Below are positions 8,777-18,065 of a DNA stretch of 64,000 nt, piece by piece. Source of the DNA: Chondromyces crocatus (GTDB taxonomy: Bacteria > Myxococcota_A > Polyangia > Polyangiales > Polyangiaceae); NCBI RefSeq assembly GCF_001189295.1, contig NZ_CP012159.1:2432001-2496000 (forward strand), in the 5' to 3' direction. Every line of letters begins with the position of its first letter. The stretch's first letter is position 1. A program made the translations under genes and the position numbers. The notes beneath the pieces are model-generated. The model worked only from the letters and a program-made list of their open reading frames with translations, had not been told where the DNA came from and did no database searches.

Positions 8777-9086
8777 CATCGCTCGACTGGACGGGAGCAG
8801 AGCCGGATTGCCAGGTGCAGTCCGGCTCGGTTCATTTCGGGGCCGTGAATACGGGCGGCGAGAATCGCAGCGCCGGGTCGACTGGATTCGTGACCAGCTG
8901 GCCTCGAACGCTCGTGGTGGGGTCGACCTCTCCGTTAACACGTCCACATATGCCGTTAAGGGACGACACACGGCCGGTGGGTAACTTCGGGTGTGAGACG
9001 CTGGTCGTCGCGCTCCACGCGGCGGTTACGGCAGATCGACGAGGCCGCTCCGGATGGTTGGGGGCGGCGTGAGGAGGCAGACCGTG

Positions 9087-10175
9087 ATGTCGTTTCGTCG
9101 TTGGGGCATGTCGGGTCTGGTGGCGCTGGTCGGCGCGCTGGGCGGGGTCGCGGGCTGTGTCGAGGACAATGGCTCGATGCGCGATGCAGAGTCGGCGGGC
9201 GCCGCGCAGGCGGCCCTCGCGGAGGAGGGGCCAGGGGTCGGGGAAGGACTGGGTGGCCGGCCCGGGAGGCGTCCTCCCGGGCCTCCTGGGCCGGACCACC
9301 TGCTCGTGGCGGCGCTGCACGAGCTGGATCTGAGCGACGCGCAGGTGAGCGCGATCGAGGGGGCGCTGGAGACGCTCCGGGCCGAGAAGGAGCGGACGCG
9401 TCCCGAGGGAGGGGCGCCGTTCGCGGCGCTCGCCGAGGGGGTGCGCGCAGGGAAGATCGATGTGGCAGCGGTGGTGGCGAAGGCGCCCTCGGGGGAGCCG
9501 TTCGCCGGGGCCAGGGACGCGATGGCGAAGGCGCTGGAGACCCTGCACGCGACGCTGACGAAGGCGCAGCGACAAGCGCTGGTGGAGGGGCTGGAGGCGC
9601 GGTTTGCCGCGCACGCGCCCGGTGGGCCAGGGAAGGCTGGCGGCGGGCCGCCGGGGGAGCGCGCGGGTGGGCCTCCCGGGCCGCCGCCGGCGCATGCCCT
9701 GCATGCAGGGCAGCGTCACGAGCGGGCAGGGGCAGGGCCGGAGCACGCGGGGCCGCCGCCCGGAGGGCCGCTGGGCCACCTGCTCGGTCGGCTCGACCTC
9801 GACGAGGCCCAGCAGGAGGCGATCGCTCGGATCCTGGAGGCCGACGCGCCCGCCGCGCCGGACCACGAGGCGATGAAGAAGCGCTTCGAGGCCGTCCACG
9901 TGGAGATGCGCGCGCGGCTCCAGGGCTTCGTCGCGGATGCGTTCGATGCGAAGGCGTTCCTCGCGCCTCCGGCCGATGCGAAGGGGGCAGGGCCAGCATC
10001 GCACCTGGAGCGCATGGCGAAGACGCTCTCGGCGGTGGTGCCGTTGCTGGATCCAGCGCAGCGGGAGACGCTGGCGAAGGCGCTGGAGCAGGGGCCCCGG
10101 TCAGGGCCGCACCCGGCCTTCGGGAAGGGTGGTCCGCGAGGCGCGCAGGGGCCGCAGGGGCCGATGGGGCGCTGA
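9087..10175 (+). CDS. Lipoprotein with two Spy/CpxP-like (LTXXQ) repeats
   Basis: About 362 residues. GAGGAGG at 9071-9077 supports ATG 9087 (GTG 9084 also possible). The lipoprotein signal ends GALGGVAGC (Cys24). Two related helical units are separated by a Gly/Pro/His-rich linker. Each has an LD-hydrophobic-x-Gln helix (LDLSDAQVSAIEGAL and LDLDEAQQEAIARIL) and a second LTXXQ-like helix (LTKAQRQALVEGL, LDPAQRETLAKAL). This is the pattern of Spy/CpxP periplasmic chaperones or metal-resistance sensors, here duplicated and probably membrane-anchored. The C-terminus is a GPxG-rich tail. Role in envelope stress is inference. Confidence 0.6.
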   Translation: MSFRRWGMSGLVALVGALGGVAGCVEDNGSMRDAESAGAAQAALAEEGPGVGEGLGGRPGRRPPGPPGPDHLLVAALHELDLSDAQVSAIEGALETLRAEKERTRPEGGAPFAALAEGVRAGKIDVAAVVAKAPSGEPFAGARDAMAKALETLHATLTKAQRQALVEGLEARFAAHAPGGPGKAGGGPPGERAGGPPGPPPAHALHAGQRHERAGAGPEHAGPPPGGPLGHLLGRLDLDEAQQEAIARILEADAPAAPDHEAMKKRFEAVHVEMRARLQGFVADAFDAKAFLAPPADAKGAGPASHLERMAKTLSAVVPLLDPAQRETLAKALEQGPRSGPHPAFGKGGPRGAQGPQGPMGR

Positions 10176-10242
10176 GTCGATCCGGACGGTGGCCTTTCAG
10201 TGTCGCCCCGGGGGCTTCCGTATCGCCCGCGGGGCGCCGTCG

Positions 10243-11826
10243 TCACGGAGGGCTGCTGCGGACGAGGTGGAGGTAGATGTCGCGCTGGGGGAGGGTGGCG
10301 CCCGGGAGGCATCGGCCTCGGTGGTGGAGATGAGATGCGCCGAGGCCGTTGCCGCCGAAGGGGAGGAAGCCGCGTTCGGTGCGGCGAAGGTCGGTGTCGA
10401 CGAGCAGATTTTCGGGGGTGTGGAGGCCGCGATCGACGAGGCTCCGGAGGTAGGGGCTCTGGCCGAAGACCGTGACGTACATGGCGTTGCGGCGGTAGGC
10501 GGGGTGCTCGAAGTACCAGGGGAGCTGCGTCTCGTCGTCGTAGGGGTGGATCAGGAAGACGGGGGCGTACCACTCGGTGAGGCCGATCTGGGCGGGGAGG
10601 GCGCGCTGGCGTAGCGGGGCGACGAGGACGGTGGGCCAGATGATGCCGCTCACGGGGTTGACCTCGCCGCCGTGGAGGAGCGTGCATCCGGGCTGCCGGG
10701 CCCACTGGGCGAGCCGGCGGGCGACGAGCAGGGGGGCTTCGGGATCGGTGTTGGGGCCGACGAGGGTGCGGCGCTCGTGGAAGGGGCCGACGCGGTCGCG
10801 GATTCCGTGGAGCTGCTGGACGAGGTGGTCGCAGAACGCAGGCAGGACGCTGCGATGGACGAGGAGGGCGTTCGGCGCCGAGCAGTCCTGCCCTTGGTTG
10901 TGGAGGACGATGTGCATGGCGCTGGCGACGGCGCGCGCGACGTCGGCGGTGGGGGTGACGACGAGGGGGTTGTGGCCGGAGCCGTTGAAGATGAAGAGGG
11001 GCTCGGGGCCGAAGGCGCGGCGGACCTGCTCGGCGTTCTCCAGGGTGCCCGTGAAGATGACGGCCTCGGTGGCCTCGCGGCGCGCCTGGATGAAGGCCTT
11101 CTTGTCGGTGTCGTAGGCGACGCGGAGCTGGGGGAGGAGGGGAGGGAGGGCGAGGGCCTCTTCGAGGCGGGCGAACGTCGTGCGCATGGCGGTGGGGGGC
11201 CGGATGACGACGCTTTCGGACATCAGCGCAGGGACGACGCCGAAGCAGCACGCGGCGTAGAGCGGCTGGTTCAGGGGGAGGAACGAGGTGACGCCGCGGA
11301 TGCGACCGACGAAGTAGTCGCGGTTCTGGTCGAGGTGAGTGAGGAGATCGAGCGAGGCGTTGAGTTCGTCCTGGATGGCGTCGTGGGTCTCGTAGTGCTC
11401 CAGGGCCGTGGTGATGGCGTCGCGTCGCTCGAGGAGGCGCTGGGCGATGGCGCGGGCGGTGGGCTGGACGTCACGTTCGAAGTCGATGGGAGGCCGCCGG
11501 GAGACGCTGGTCCCTGGCGCGTGCAGGGTCGGGTCTTCGAGGCTCCGGGCGACGAGCGCGGCGATGTCGCTCGTCTCCTGGATGGGGTGGGTGAGTATGA
11601 GGTCCACCGGGCCGGTCGAAGCTGGTGGAGCCGCCACGGTGTCGTCATGGAATCCGTGCTCGCGGAGGCTCCTGAGCAGGCGATCGCGCTGGGGTTCCGG
11701 AAGGGCGTCGATGCGGGTGACCCTGGAGAGGCCTGGCCCGTTCATCGCGAAGTCGCCAGGCTTCTTGCGGGTGCTCCACCGAGGGTGGGTGGGCGTCCAG
11801 CGGATGGAATAAGGGCTCTCGTCCAT
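10243..11826 (-). CDS. Aldehyde-dehydrogenase-superfamily protein, catalytic Glu missing
   Basis: 527 residues, ATG preceded by GGGAG. The second half has the ALDH core: IFTGTLENAEQVRRAF (258-273) for the cofactor loop and NQGQDCSAP with the nucleophile Cys315. The usual LELGGK block is FIFNGSGHN (278-286), so the general-base Glu is replaced by Ile. Enzymes that hydrolyse the thioacyl intermediate need this Glu; acyl reductases and acyl-transferring relatives such as LuxC do not. The gene starts 36 bp after the stop of the LysRS paralogue on the same strand, so the pair is probably one transcript. A joint role in activating and reducing or transferring an acyl or aminoacyl group is speculation. 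Confidence 0.75.
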   Translation of the reverse strand: MDESPYSIRWTPTHPRWSTRKKPGDFAMNGPGLSRVTRIDALPEPQRDRLLRSLREHGFHDDTVAAPPASTGPVDLILTHPIQETSDIAALVARSLEDPTLHAPGTSVSRRPPIDFERDVQPTARAIAQRLLERRDAITTALEHYETHDAIQDELNASLDLLTHLDQNRDYFVGRIRGVTSFLPLNQPLYAACCFGVVPALMSESVVIRPPTAMRTTFARLEEALALPPLLPQLRVAYDTDKKAFIQARREATEAVIFTGTLENAEQVRRAFGPEPLFIFNGSGHNPLVVTPTADVARAVASAMHIVLHNQGQDCSAPNALLVHRSVLPAFCDHLVQQLHGIRDRVGPFHERRTLVGPNTDPEAPLLVARRLAQWARQPGCTLLHGGEVNPVSGIIWPTVLVAPLRQRALPAQIGLTEWYAPVFLIHPYDDETQLPWYFEHPAYRRNAMYVTVFGQSPYLRSLVDRGLHTPENLLVDTDLRRTERGFLPFGGNGLGASHLHHRGRCLPGATLPQRDIYLHLVRSSPP

Positions 11827-11862
11827 GGCTTGCTCCCGTCGTCCGAGGCTTCGGCCGCGCCG

Positions 11863-13479
11863 TCAGTCCCGGTGCTGGAAGGGAAAGGCGATGACGTCGT
11901 CGAGGGTTTCGCCGTCCGTGAGCAGCATGGCCATGCGGTCGATCTGGAGATCGAGTCCACCGCAGGGAGGCATGCCGTGCTCCATGGCGGCGATGAGCGG
12001 CTCGTTTCTGGGCCGAGCGATTCCCGCGTCTTCGGCGTGGAGCTGCTCCTGGTCTTCGAGGAACCGGCGGTGGAGCGAGGGGTCGTTCTGCTCGGTGCGA
12101 GCGTGCCCGATCATCATGCCCGCCACGTAGGACTCGCAGCGGTCGACGAGCCGCTCGCCGTTCGGCAAGGGGTTCCCGAGCGCCTCCTTGCACAGCACCG
12201 AGGGGCGCGCCGGGGGAAGCAAGACGTGGCAAGGCTGGATGAGCTGCGGGGCGACATACCGCTCGAAGAGACCGGCGATCAGGATGTTCCAGGGGGCGTG
12301 CAGATCCATGGGGAGATGGAGGTGGTGGCGACGGAGCAGGGCTTCGAGCTGCGAGGTCGGCAGATCGTCCGGGCTCCCAGCGGGGAGGGAGAGGCCCACG
12401 GCGCGGAGGCGCGCGAGTAGCCCGGCGCGCCCCGAGGTCGCGCGATCGAACCCGATGTGCAGCGAGCGCTCACGGCACCGAGCGGCGAGGCCTTCGGGAG
12501 AGAGGGTGGCGACGTCGAGGCCGGTGGCCTCCGCGACCGCAGGCAGCATCTCGATGCGGCGCCATCCCGGTGAGAAATCGAGCGTTTGCGTCTGCCAGCG
12601 GCACCTGGTGTCGCCGCCGTGAAGCGCTCTGCACGCCACGGCGAAGAGCACTTCCATGCTCGTGCGCATCGTCCGTGCGTCCGCGAACGTCTCCTGGAGA
12701 CCCAGGGCCGTGGTCTCGGGCGGAAGCTCGTGACGCGCCCCCTCGTCGCGAAACGTGCGCGCGATGGCGAAGACGCGGTCGAACCCGCCGACGATCGCTC
12801 GCTTCAGATCGAGTTCCGGTGACAGGGCGAGGAACTGGACCTCGTCGAAGCCCTTGAGGTGGGTCTCCAGGGGGCGTTGCTCGGCGCCTCCGAGCCCCGC
12901 GTGCAGCACGGGCACTTCGAGTTCGGTGAATCCCTCGGCGGACAGATGCACTCGCAGGGCCTGGAGCATCTTTGCGCGCCGTCGCAGCGTGTCCCGCTTG
13001 GCCCCGAGCAGCATGGACAGCTCGGGCCTCCGCGCGAGGGGCTCCGGGTCGATGGCGGCCTCCCGCTTGAAGTCGGGCAGCGACCGGAGCGCTCGTGTGA
13101 GGACGGTGAGGCTCGACGCCTTCACGCTCGGCTCTCCCCGGCGCGTGCGCACGCAGTCGCCGGTGACGCCCACGAAATCACCGAGCGCGACCGTCCTGAG
13201 GATCTTCGCTTCCCTCTCTCCGAGGGTGCTGGGATCGATCACCACCTGCACGTGCTCGTCGAGCCGGCCCGGCGCCAGATCGATGAACTGCAACGAGCCG
13301 AGATCGCGCCGAGCGCGCACCCGCGAGGCGACGGCGACGGGTCTGCCCGTCTCCGCGATGGCGTCGAAATCACTCTTCAGCCCGTCGATCGTGTGGGTGA
13401 CCTCGAAGCAGGGAGGTGAAGGCGGGACACTCTGCCGCGCTCGAGCATCGCCGTCGTCGATGCGAGATCCATGTCTCAT
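11863..13479 (-). CDS. Divergent class II lysyl-tRNA-synthetase paralogue
   Basis: 538 residues; GGAGGAGAA just upstream of ATG 13479 fixes the start. Residues about 46-138 match the LysRS OB-fold (RRDLGSLQFIDL, LGDFVGVTGDCVRTRRGEPS, LTRALRSLPD). The class II core follows: GFTELEVPVLHAGLGGAEQRP, LSPELDLKRAIVGGFDRVFA, motif 2 FRDEG (243-247) and motif 3 GGLDLQIDR (507-515, Arg kept). Substrate-pocket segments deviate: canonical HNPEFT is ELPPETT, and YSELNDP is RTEQNDP. About 130 extra residues separate motifs 2 and 3. It should still make an acyl-adenylate, but lysine specificity is doubtful. A bona fide LysRS is expected elsewhere in the genome. Confidence 0.8.
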   Translation of the reverse strand: MRHGSRIDDGDARARQSVPPSPPCFEVTHTIDGLKSDFDAIAETGRPVAVASRVRARRDLGSLQFIDLAPGRLDEHVQVVIDPSTLGEREAKILRTVALGDFVGVTGDCVRTRRGEPSVKASSLTVLTRALRSLPDFKREAAIDPEPLARRPELSMLLGAKRDTLRRRAKMLQALRVHLSAEGFTELEVPVLHAGLGGAEQRPLETHLKGFDEVQFLALSPELDLKRAIVGGFDRVFAIARTFRDEGARHELPPETTALGLQETFADARTMRTSMEVLFAVACRALHGGDTRCRWQTQTLDFSPGWRRIEMLPAVAEATGLDVATLSPEGLAARCRERSLHIGFDRATSGRAGLLARLRAVGLSLPAGSPDDLPTSQLEALLRRHHLHLPMDLHAPWNILIAGLFERYVAPQLIQPCHVLLPPARPSVLCKEALGNPLPNGERLVDRCESYVAGMMIGHARTEQNDPSLHRRFLEDQEQLHAEDAGIARPRNEPLIAAMEHGMPPCGGLDLQIDRMAMLLTDGETLDDVIAFPFQHRD

Positions 13480-13899
13480 GGACTTCTCCTCCGTCGCTCC
13501 GGTCGAGCCGGATCGCCTCGATGTTTCCTCCGTCGACGAGCGCCTCATGGAGGTCGACTGCTCAGGCAATGAGAGTCCTCATGATTCTCCCAGAACGTAT
13601 AAGTGAGTCCGCCGATGAAGCAAGGGAGGTCAGGCGCCGTGCTGCGCTCGACATCGACGCGCGGGGAGGTCGGTCTTCAGCGCATGCCTCCGTTCGGCGA
13701 TGTCACCGCTCGATGCGCAGATTGTGGCGGTCCCCCTGCTGCTCTGCGCAGGGGCGCTTCGTCCGCAGTGCGTGTTCGCAGTGCGTGAGGGACGCGTGGA
13801 TGGTCCGTGGAGGCGCGAAGGCGCGAAGGCGTCGCACGATGCTTCGCCTTCACGTCGCAACGCTGGACGCCGCGCAGCGCGGGCCCGCGGGGTCGAGCG
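13480..13899. other. Intergenic region, no gene seen
   Basis: 420 bp between the GHKL operon end and the start of the LysRS-paralogue gene, both on the minus strand. It should contain the promoter of the latter pair and the end of the former transcript. Frames crossing it are Arg/Ser/Pro-rich without recognisable sequence. I identified no terminator or promoter with confidence. Confidence 0.55.
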
Positions 13900-15966
13900 C
13901 TAGGCGGCCACCGCGCTGCCCGCCAGCGGCTCCACCAGGGCCGACGCGAGCGCCTCGGTCGTCGGCAGCACCAGGCCGCCGGCATCCATGTCGAGGCCGC
14001 GCCGCACCACCACGAGCCAGCGCATCGGATCGGCCACGATGCCGAGCTCGATGGCGTACAGCAGCCGTCGCCTCAGCCATTCCTTGCGTCGGTAGAAGCT
14101 GGTTCCGTGCTCCGCTTGCGCTCGTGGGATGAAGCTTGCGAGCGAGACGTGGGCCTTCTCGTGGAGCATCAGGTCGACGAGCGCGCTGAGCGCTGCCCAG
14201 TCGTCGCTGGCGAGTGCCGAGGCGATCAGGGCACGCACGCGCGCCGAGGCGAGGTTCACGCTGATGCCGCTCCCGTCCGTGTGGGCCATCTCGTCGGGGC
14301 CGTAGAGATCCTGGTGGATCCACACGGGCGAGGTGGCGAGATCCGCGGACTGCGAGATGGCGGCGTCGATCTTCTCGAGCAGGACCATCGCGCCCGCCAC
14401 GGTGCGCGTGCCTCCGAGGTGGCCGGCGCGGCTCAGCAGCACATCGCGGGAGGTCCTGGACACGGGGATGGGGGCCGGGCGCGAGGGGGGGTCGAGGACG
14501 ACCGTCTGGGGGCTCGACACGGCCAGTCGGCGCCAGAGCGCCTGGGCGAGCGGCTCATCCAGCGGCAGGTGCAAGCGTCCAGGGATGGGGGCGCGGCCGT
14601 CCTGGGGGCGCAAGAGGCCACACCGGTGGGCGTCGATGAGCTGTCGGAGGGTCGAGGGGACGCGGGTCGGGGTCAGCTCGTCGTCGTAGGTGATGAGGAC
14701 GAAGAGGGGCGCGTCGAGCAGGCCGGAGGCGAAGCGCACCACCTCCTCGGGAGCCGCCACCGTGGGCGTGCGCGCCGCACCTTCGGGAGGGGGTGGCGTC
14801 ACGACGGGAGGGATGGGGTCGCCGAGCATTGCCGCGGCGATCAGGCGATCGAGGACGGAGGACATGCGGTGATCGACGGCGCGGAGCAGCTCCCGGTCGT
14901 AGAGGGCGTCGCCGAGCATGAAGCGCTCGAACGCCGCGGTGAGTGCGGTCTCGACGGCAGCGGAGGCGTTCGCCGCGACCGCGGAGCGGCCCTTGTTCAG
15001 CGGGACGCCCAGGGGAAGTTCGACGACGATGCCGTAGCCCGCCGTGGTGATGGCGCGGGCCAGATCGCGGTGGAGGCCGAGCTCCGAACCGAGGAAGGGG
15101 TCCATGCGCGCAGAGACGGTCAGCCCCTTTTGCAGCACGGTGAGCTGGGGTTCGATGCCCTCGCCGCGCCCGACGTACAGCGTCAGGTCGCCAACGATGC
15201 GGCCGCCGGGGAGCCGGCCGACGGGGGCCGTGGCGACGCGGCGCAGGCGGCTCCGGGCGGTGTTCACCAGGAGGCCGTTCAGGTAGACGCGCGCCTCGGC
15301 CGGATCGACGAGCCCGACGACCGTGGCGAGGTCGGCGGCGAGCGTGGCGCGCGTGGTGGGCGTGGCGAGCATCAGCCGCACGGTCGTCCCGGTCGCGCCG
15401 CGCATGCCGTACCAGCCGCGGCGGGTCACGGGGCCGATGCTCCAGGTGAAGTCGCGGTAAGGAGGGCCCTCGCCATACGGCTCGACGCGGAGGCGGTGGG
15501 CGCCGGCCCGGGTCAAGCTGACCACCTCGACGCACGGAGCGATCTCGAGCGCGGAGAAGAAGCCGATGCCATGCTCGCCGATGGTTGCGGGCTCTCCTTC
15601 CTTGGCGCTGCGGAACGGGACGAGCAGGTCCTCCAGGAGCTCGGTGCGGGTCATGCCGGGGCCCTGATCGGAGACCAGGATCTCGCGGCCGTCTTCGCTG
15701 AGTCGGATCTCGATGCGAGCGCCTCGGGGGGAGGCGTCCAGCGCGTTCTGCACCAGCTCGCGGAGCGGGGCAGAGCGTGAGGCGGCCTGGGCGTAGATGG
15801 TCCTGGCGACGATGCGCTCGGCGAGGTCCGGGACGGTGGCCTCGTTGCGGCAGGTGGCGAGGAGCGCGAGGCGCTCGTGCTCTCGAGCGCGCAGGTAATC
15901 CTCCGCGCGGCCGTGCATGCGCACCAGCACCAGATCCGAGAGCAGCCCGCTCGCTGTCGATGTCAT
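13900..15966 (-). CDS. GHKL (Hsp90-type) ATPase with C-terminal HExxH metallopeptidase-like region
   Basis: 688 residues; GGAGGAG lies just upstream of ATG 15966. The N-terminal domain is a GHKL ATPase: N-box RELVQNALDAS (Glu70, Asn74), G1 DQGPGM (100-105), G2 GEHGIGFFS (130-138). The middle resembles Hsp90/MutL-like transducer folds. Near the C-terminus LVDLMLHEKAHVSL contains HEKAH at residues 602-606, a zincin HExxH, followed 14 residues later by EHGTSFYRR. That arrangement (HExxH then H-G-x-x-F/Y) is seen in SprT-like and related metalloproteases. No histidine-kinase H-box is present. The ATG overlaps the stop of the upstream GHKL gene by 4 bp, so translation is coupled. Function unknown; ATP-driven, protease-linked remodelling is an inference. 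Confidence 0.75.
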   Translation of the reverse strand: MTSTASGLLSDLVLVRMHGRAEDYLRAREHERLALLATCRNEATVPDLAERIVARTIYAQAASRSAPLRELVQNALDASPRGARIEIRLSEDGREILVSDQGPGMTRTELLEDLLVPFRSAKEGEPATIGEHGIGFFSALEIAPCVEVVSLTRAGAHRLRVEPYGEGPPYRDFTWSIGPVTRRGWYGMRGATGTTVRLMLATPTTRATLAADLATVVGLVDPAEARVYLNGLLVNTARSRLRRVATAPVGRLPGGRIVGDLTLYVGRGEGIEPQLTVLQKGLTVSARMDPFLGSELGLHRDLARAITTAGYGIVVELPLGVPLNKGRSAVAANASAAVETALTAAFERFMLGDALYDRELLRAVDHRMSSVLDRLIAAAMLGDPIPPVVTPPPPEGAARTPTVAAPEEVVRFASGLLDAPLFVLITYDDELTPTRVPSTLRQLIDAHRCGLLRPQDGRAPIPGRLHLPLDEPLAQALWRRLAVSSPQTVVLDPPSRPAPIPVSRTSRDVLLSRAGHLGGTRTVAGAMVLLEKIDAAISQSADLATSPVWIHQDLYGPDEMAHTDGSGISVNLASARVRALIASALASDDWAALSALVDLMLHEKAHVSLASFIPRAQAEHGTSFYRRKEWLRRRLLYAIELGIVADPMRWLVVVRRGLDMDAGGLVLPTTEALASALVEPLAGSAVAA

Positions 15967-17876
15967 CGCGCTCCTCCTGCCACGATCACTCCAGGACGCG
16001 GGATGTGGACTCCCGCTGGGTGGGGGGCGTGCTCCTCGGGGCGAACCAGGCCAGGGCCGTGGGTCCCGAGCGCCTCGCCGACGATGAGATCGCGCTCGAA
16101 CTCCGGCTCGCGCAGCCCCGCGGCCCGGTCGAACGCGGCGCGCAGGGCGTACCAGCCTCGCCACCCTCCAGGGTCGCGCAAGGCGGGGCTGTCTTCGCGG
16201 ATCAAGATGAAGCGCCGTGTGGCCAGGCATGGCAACGGACCGGCGGCGGTCACCAGATCGTCCGGCGGAGCGCAGAGGGGCGGGCGCAGGCCCGGGGATG
16301 GGGCCCCCTCGTCGATGGGGGCCAGCGCGCGCGGCGCGGGGCGGCAGAGCGCGATCTGGGTGGTGGAGGAGGTCGAGGTCCGCGCGGCGAGCATGGCAAG
16401 GCCGGTGAGATCGGGCCGACGGCGCGCGGCGGTCGCCAGGGACTCGGGCGGCTGGATGGTCAGCTCGCGCTCGAGGAGCTCTCGTTCACCGGGGAGATGA
16501 GGTTGCCACTGCCGCTCCGCCCAGAAGCTCTCCGGCACGAACAAGCGCTCGGTGATCGCAGGGCCGAAGAAGCCGAGGACGGGCTCGCGGCGATCGGGCG
16601 TCACGAGGTAGCGCTCGGGCCCGAGCAGCGCCGTGGCCAGCTCGACGGCACTGTGGCTCCAGCCAGCGGAGCGCAGCATCAGCGCGCTGATCTGCGCGGC
16701 CACCTCGGCGAGGCGGTCGCGGGTCGCGCGATCGGCGCCGCTGTTCTCGGCATAGCGCACCAGGCGGCGGTAGAAGGCGGACGCCATGGCGTCGAGGGCG
16801 GGACCCGGCTTGAGCGCGTCACGCCCCTCGGTCAGCTCCACCGCGTCGGGGAAGTCGAGGAGCGCCAGCTCGGCGACGGCGAGACAAGGCTCGACCTTGA
16901 CGCCTGCGTGGAACGTGGCCGCAGAGATGCTGGCGCAGAGGCCGCGCCCGCCCATGTGAAAGCGGCCCGAAGGCGAGGAGGCCGGCGGTGTGCGGCCGAG
17001 CGGAGTGTCATTGAGGAGCTGCCCACCGCTGATCAGGCTCCCGTCGTTGATCGACACGCCGTCCACGCACACGATGGCCCGCTCGGCCGGGAAGAAATGG
17101 AGGGTCTCGCGCAGGTATGCCCTCACCGCGTCGGCGTGGAGCAGGGGGGACGAGACGCGGACCCGGGTCCCGCGATGGGGCGAGACGCGCCGGACCGAGC
17201 AGAGGAGGGCGGTGGGGTCGGGGCCGCCGGCGATGACACGCATGACCCACCCGTCGCTGCCTTCTCCGGTGGTGAGCTGGAGGGCAAACCCCTCGGGGTG
17301 CGCCAGGCCGAAGCTGAGGACGGAGAAGAACCCCACGCCGAAGCGGCCGAGATCCACGCCGGGGCGCTTGTCGGTGGCGAAGGGGATGAGCAGACGCGAG
17401 AGAACGGTGCGGAGGCTCATCCCGTCCCCTTCGTCGAGCACGTCGACGTGCCCGTCTTCGACGATGACCTCCACGGTGGGTCGCTGGGCGCTCGCGCTGG
17501 CGTCGACGGCGTTGAGCACCAGCTCCACGATGGGGCGGAGGGGATGGCCGAACTGGCGTCCGACCTCCTCCGCAAGAATCTTCAGCAGGTAGGCTCGGTC
17601 GATGACCGGGGCGACGTGGGGATGGCCGTGAGGCCGCGGCGAAGGCAGCGGGGAGGGGGAAGGGAACGAGACGGAAGCGTCGGTCTCGGTCAGGAAAGAA
17701 ACGGCGCTCTCGACCGACCTGGCTCCCGCGCAGAAGGCCTCCAGGGCGGGTCGGCAGAGTCCGATGGCACACAGCTCGTAGAGCGGACCCACGAAGCACA
17801 GTCCAGCGTCGCCCGGAGCGAACCCGAGCCGCGCATCGTCTCGTTCGCTGTCCCGCTCCCCGTCACGTCGATGCAC
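15963..17876 (-). CDS. GHKL (Hsp90-type) ATPase, first gene of coupled pair
   Basis: About 637 residues from GTG 17876, preceded by GAGAGGAAG at good spacing; an in-frame ATG at 17927 is an alternative. A 90-residue N-terminal extension contains a Cys-rich hydrophobic helix region (GLCFVGPLYELCAIGLC) and a Ser/Pro linker. The GHKL ATPase follows: N-box VELVLNAVDAS (Glu118, Asn122), G1 DEGDGM (148-153), G2 GRFGVGFFS (177-185). The remaining 450 residues are not recognised and carry no HExxH, H-box or receiver domain. The related architecture to the next gene, together with the ATGA-type 4-bp overlap, suggests the two products form a hetero-complex, perhaps with intertwined ATPase domains as in Hsp90/MORC-type proteins (inference). 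Confidence 0.72.
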   Translation of the reverse strand: MHRRDGERDSERDDARLGFAPGDAGLCFVGPLYELCAIGLCRPALEAFCAGARSVESAVSFLTETDASVSFPSPSPLPSPRPHGHPHVAPVIDRAYLLKILAEEVGRQFGHPLRPIVELVLNAVDASASAQRPTVEVIVEDGHVDVLDEGDGMSLRTVLSRLLIPFATDKRPGVDLGRFGVGFFSVLSFGLAHPEGFALQLTTGEGSDGWVMRVIAGGPDPTALLCSVRRVSPHRGTRVRVSSPLLHADAVRAYLRETLHFFPAERAIVCVDGVSINDGSLISGGQLLNDTPLGRTPPASSPSGRFHMGGRGLCASISAATFHAGVKVEPCLAVAELALLDFPDAVELTEGRDALKPGPALDAMASAFYRRLVRYAENSGADRATRDRLAEVAAQISALMLRSAGWSHSAVELATALLGPERYLVTPDRREPVLGFFGPAITERLFVPESFWAERQWQPHLPGERELLERELTIQPPESLATAARRRPDLTGLAMLAARTSTSSTTQIALCRPAPRALAPIDEGAPSPGLRPPLCAPPDDLVTAAGPLPCLATRRFILIREDSPALRDPGGWRGWYALRAAFDRAAGLREPEFERDLIVGEALGTHGPGLVRPEEHAPHPAGVHIPRPGVIVAGGAR

Positions 17877-18065
17877 GGTGCTTCCTCTCTGACGCCTCCG
17901 TCCAAGGCTCCCGGGCGTGGTGCGCATTACGCGACCGTGCAACCGGGCACCTGCGAGGGCGCTCTTGGCTGTGCCTTCACCCGGCGTGCCGAAGCCCGAG
18001 CGCTCCCCAGGTGCCACGAGGTGGTCAAGGAGAGGATGTAAGGGGCATTCCAGGGAAATTCTGGT

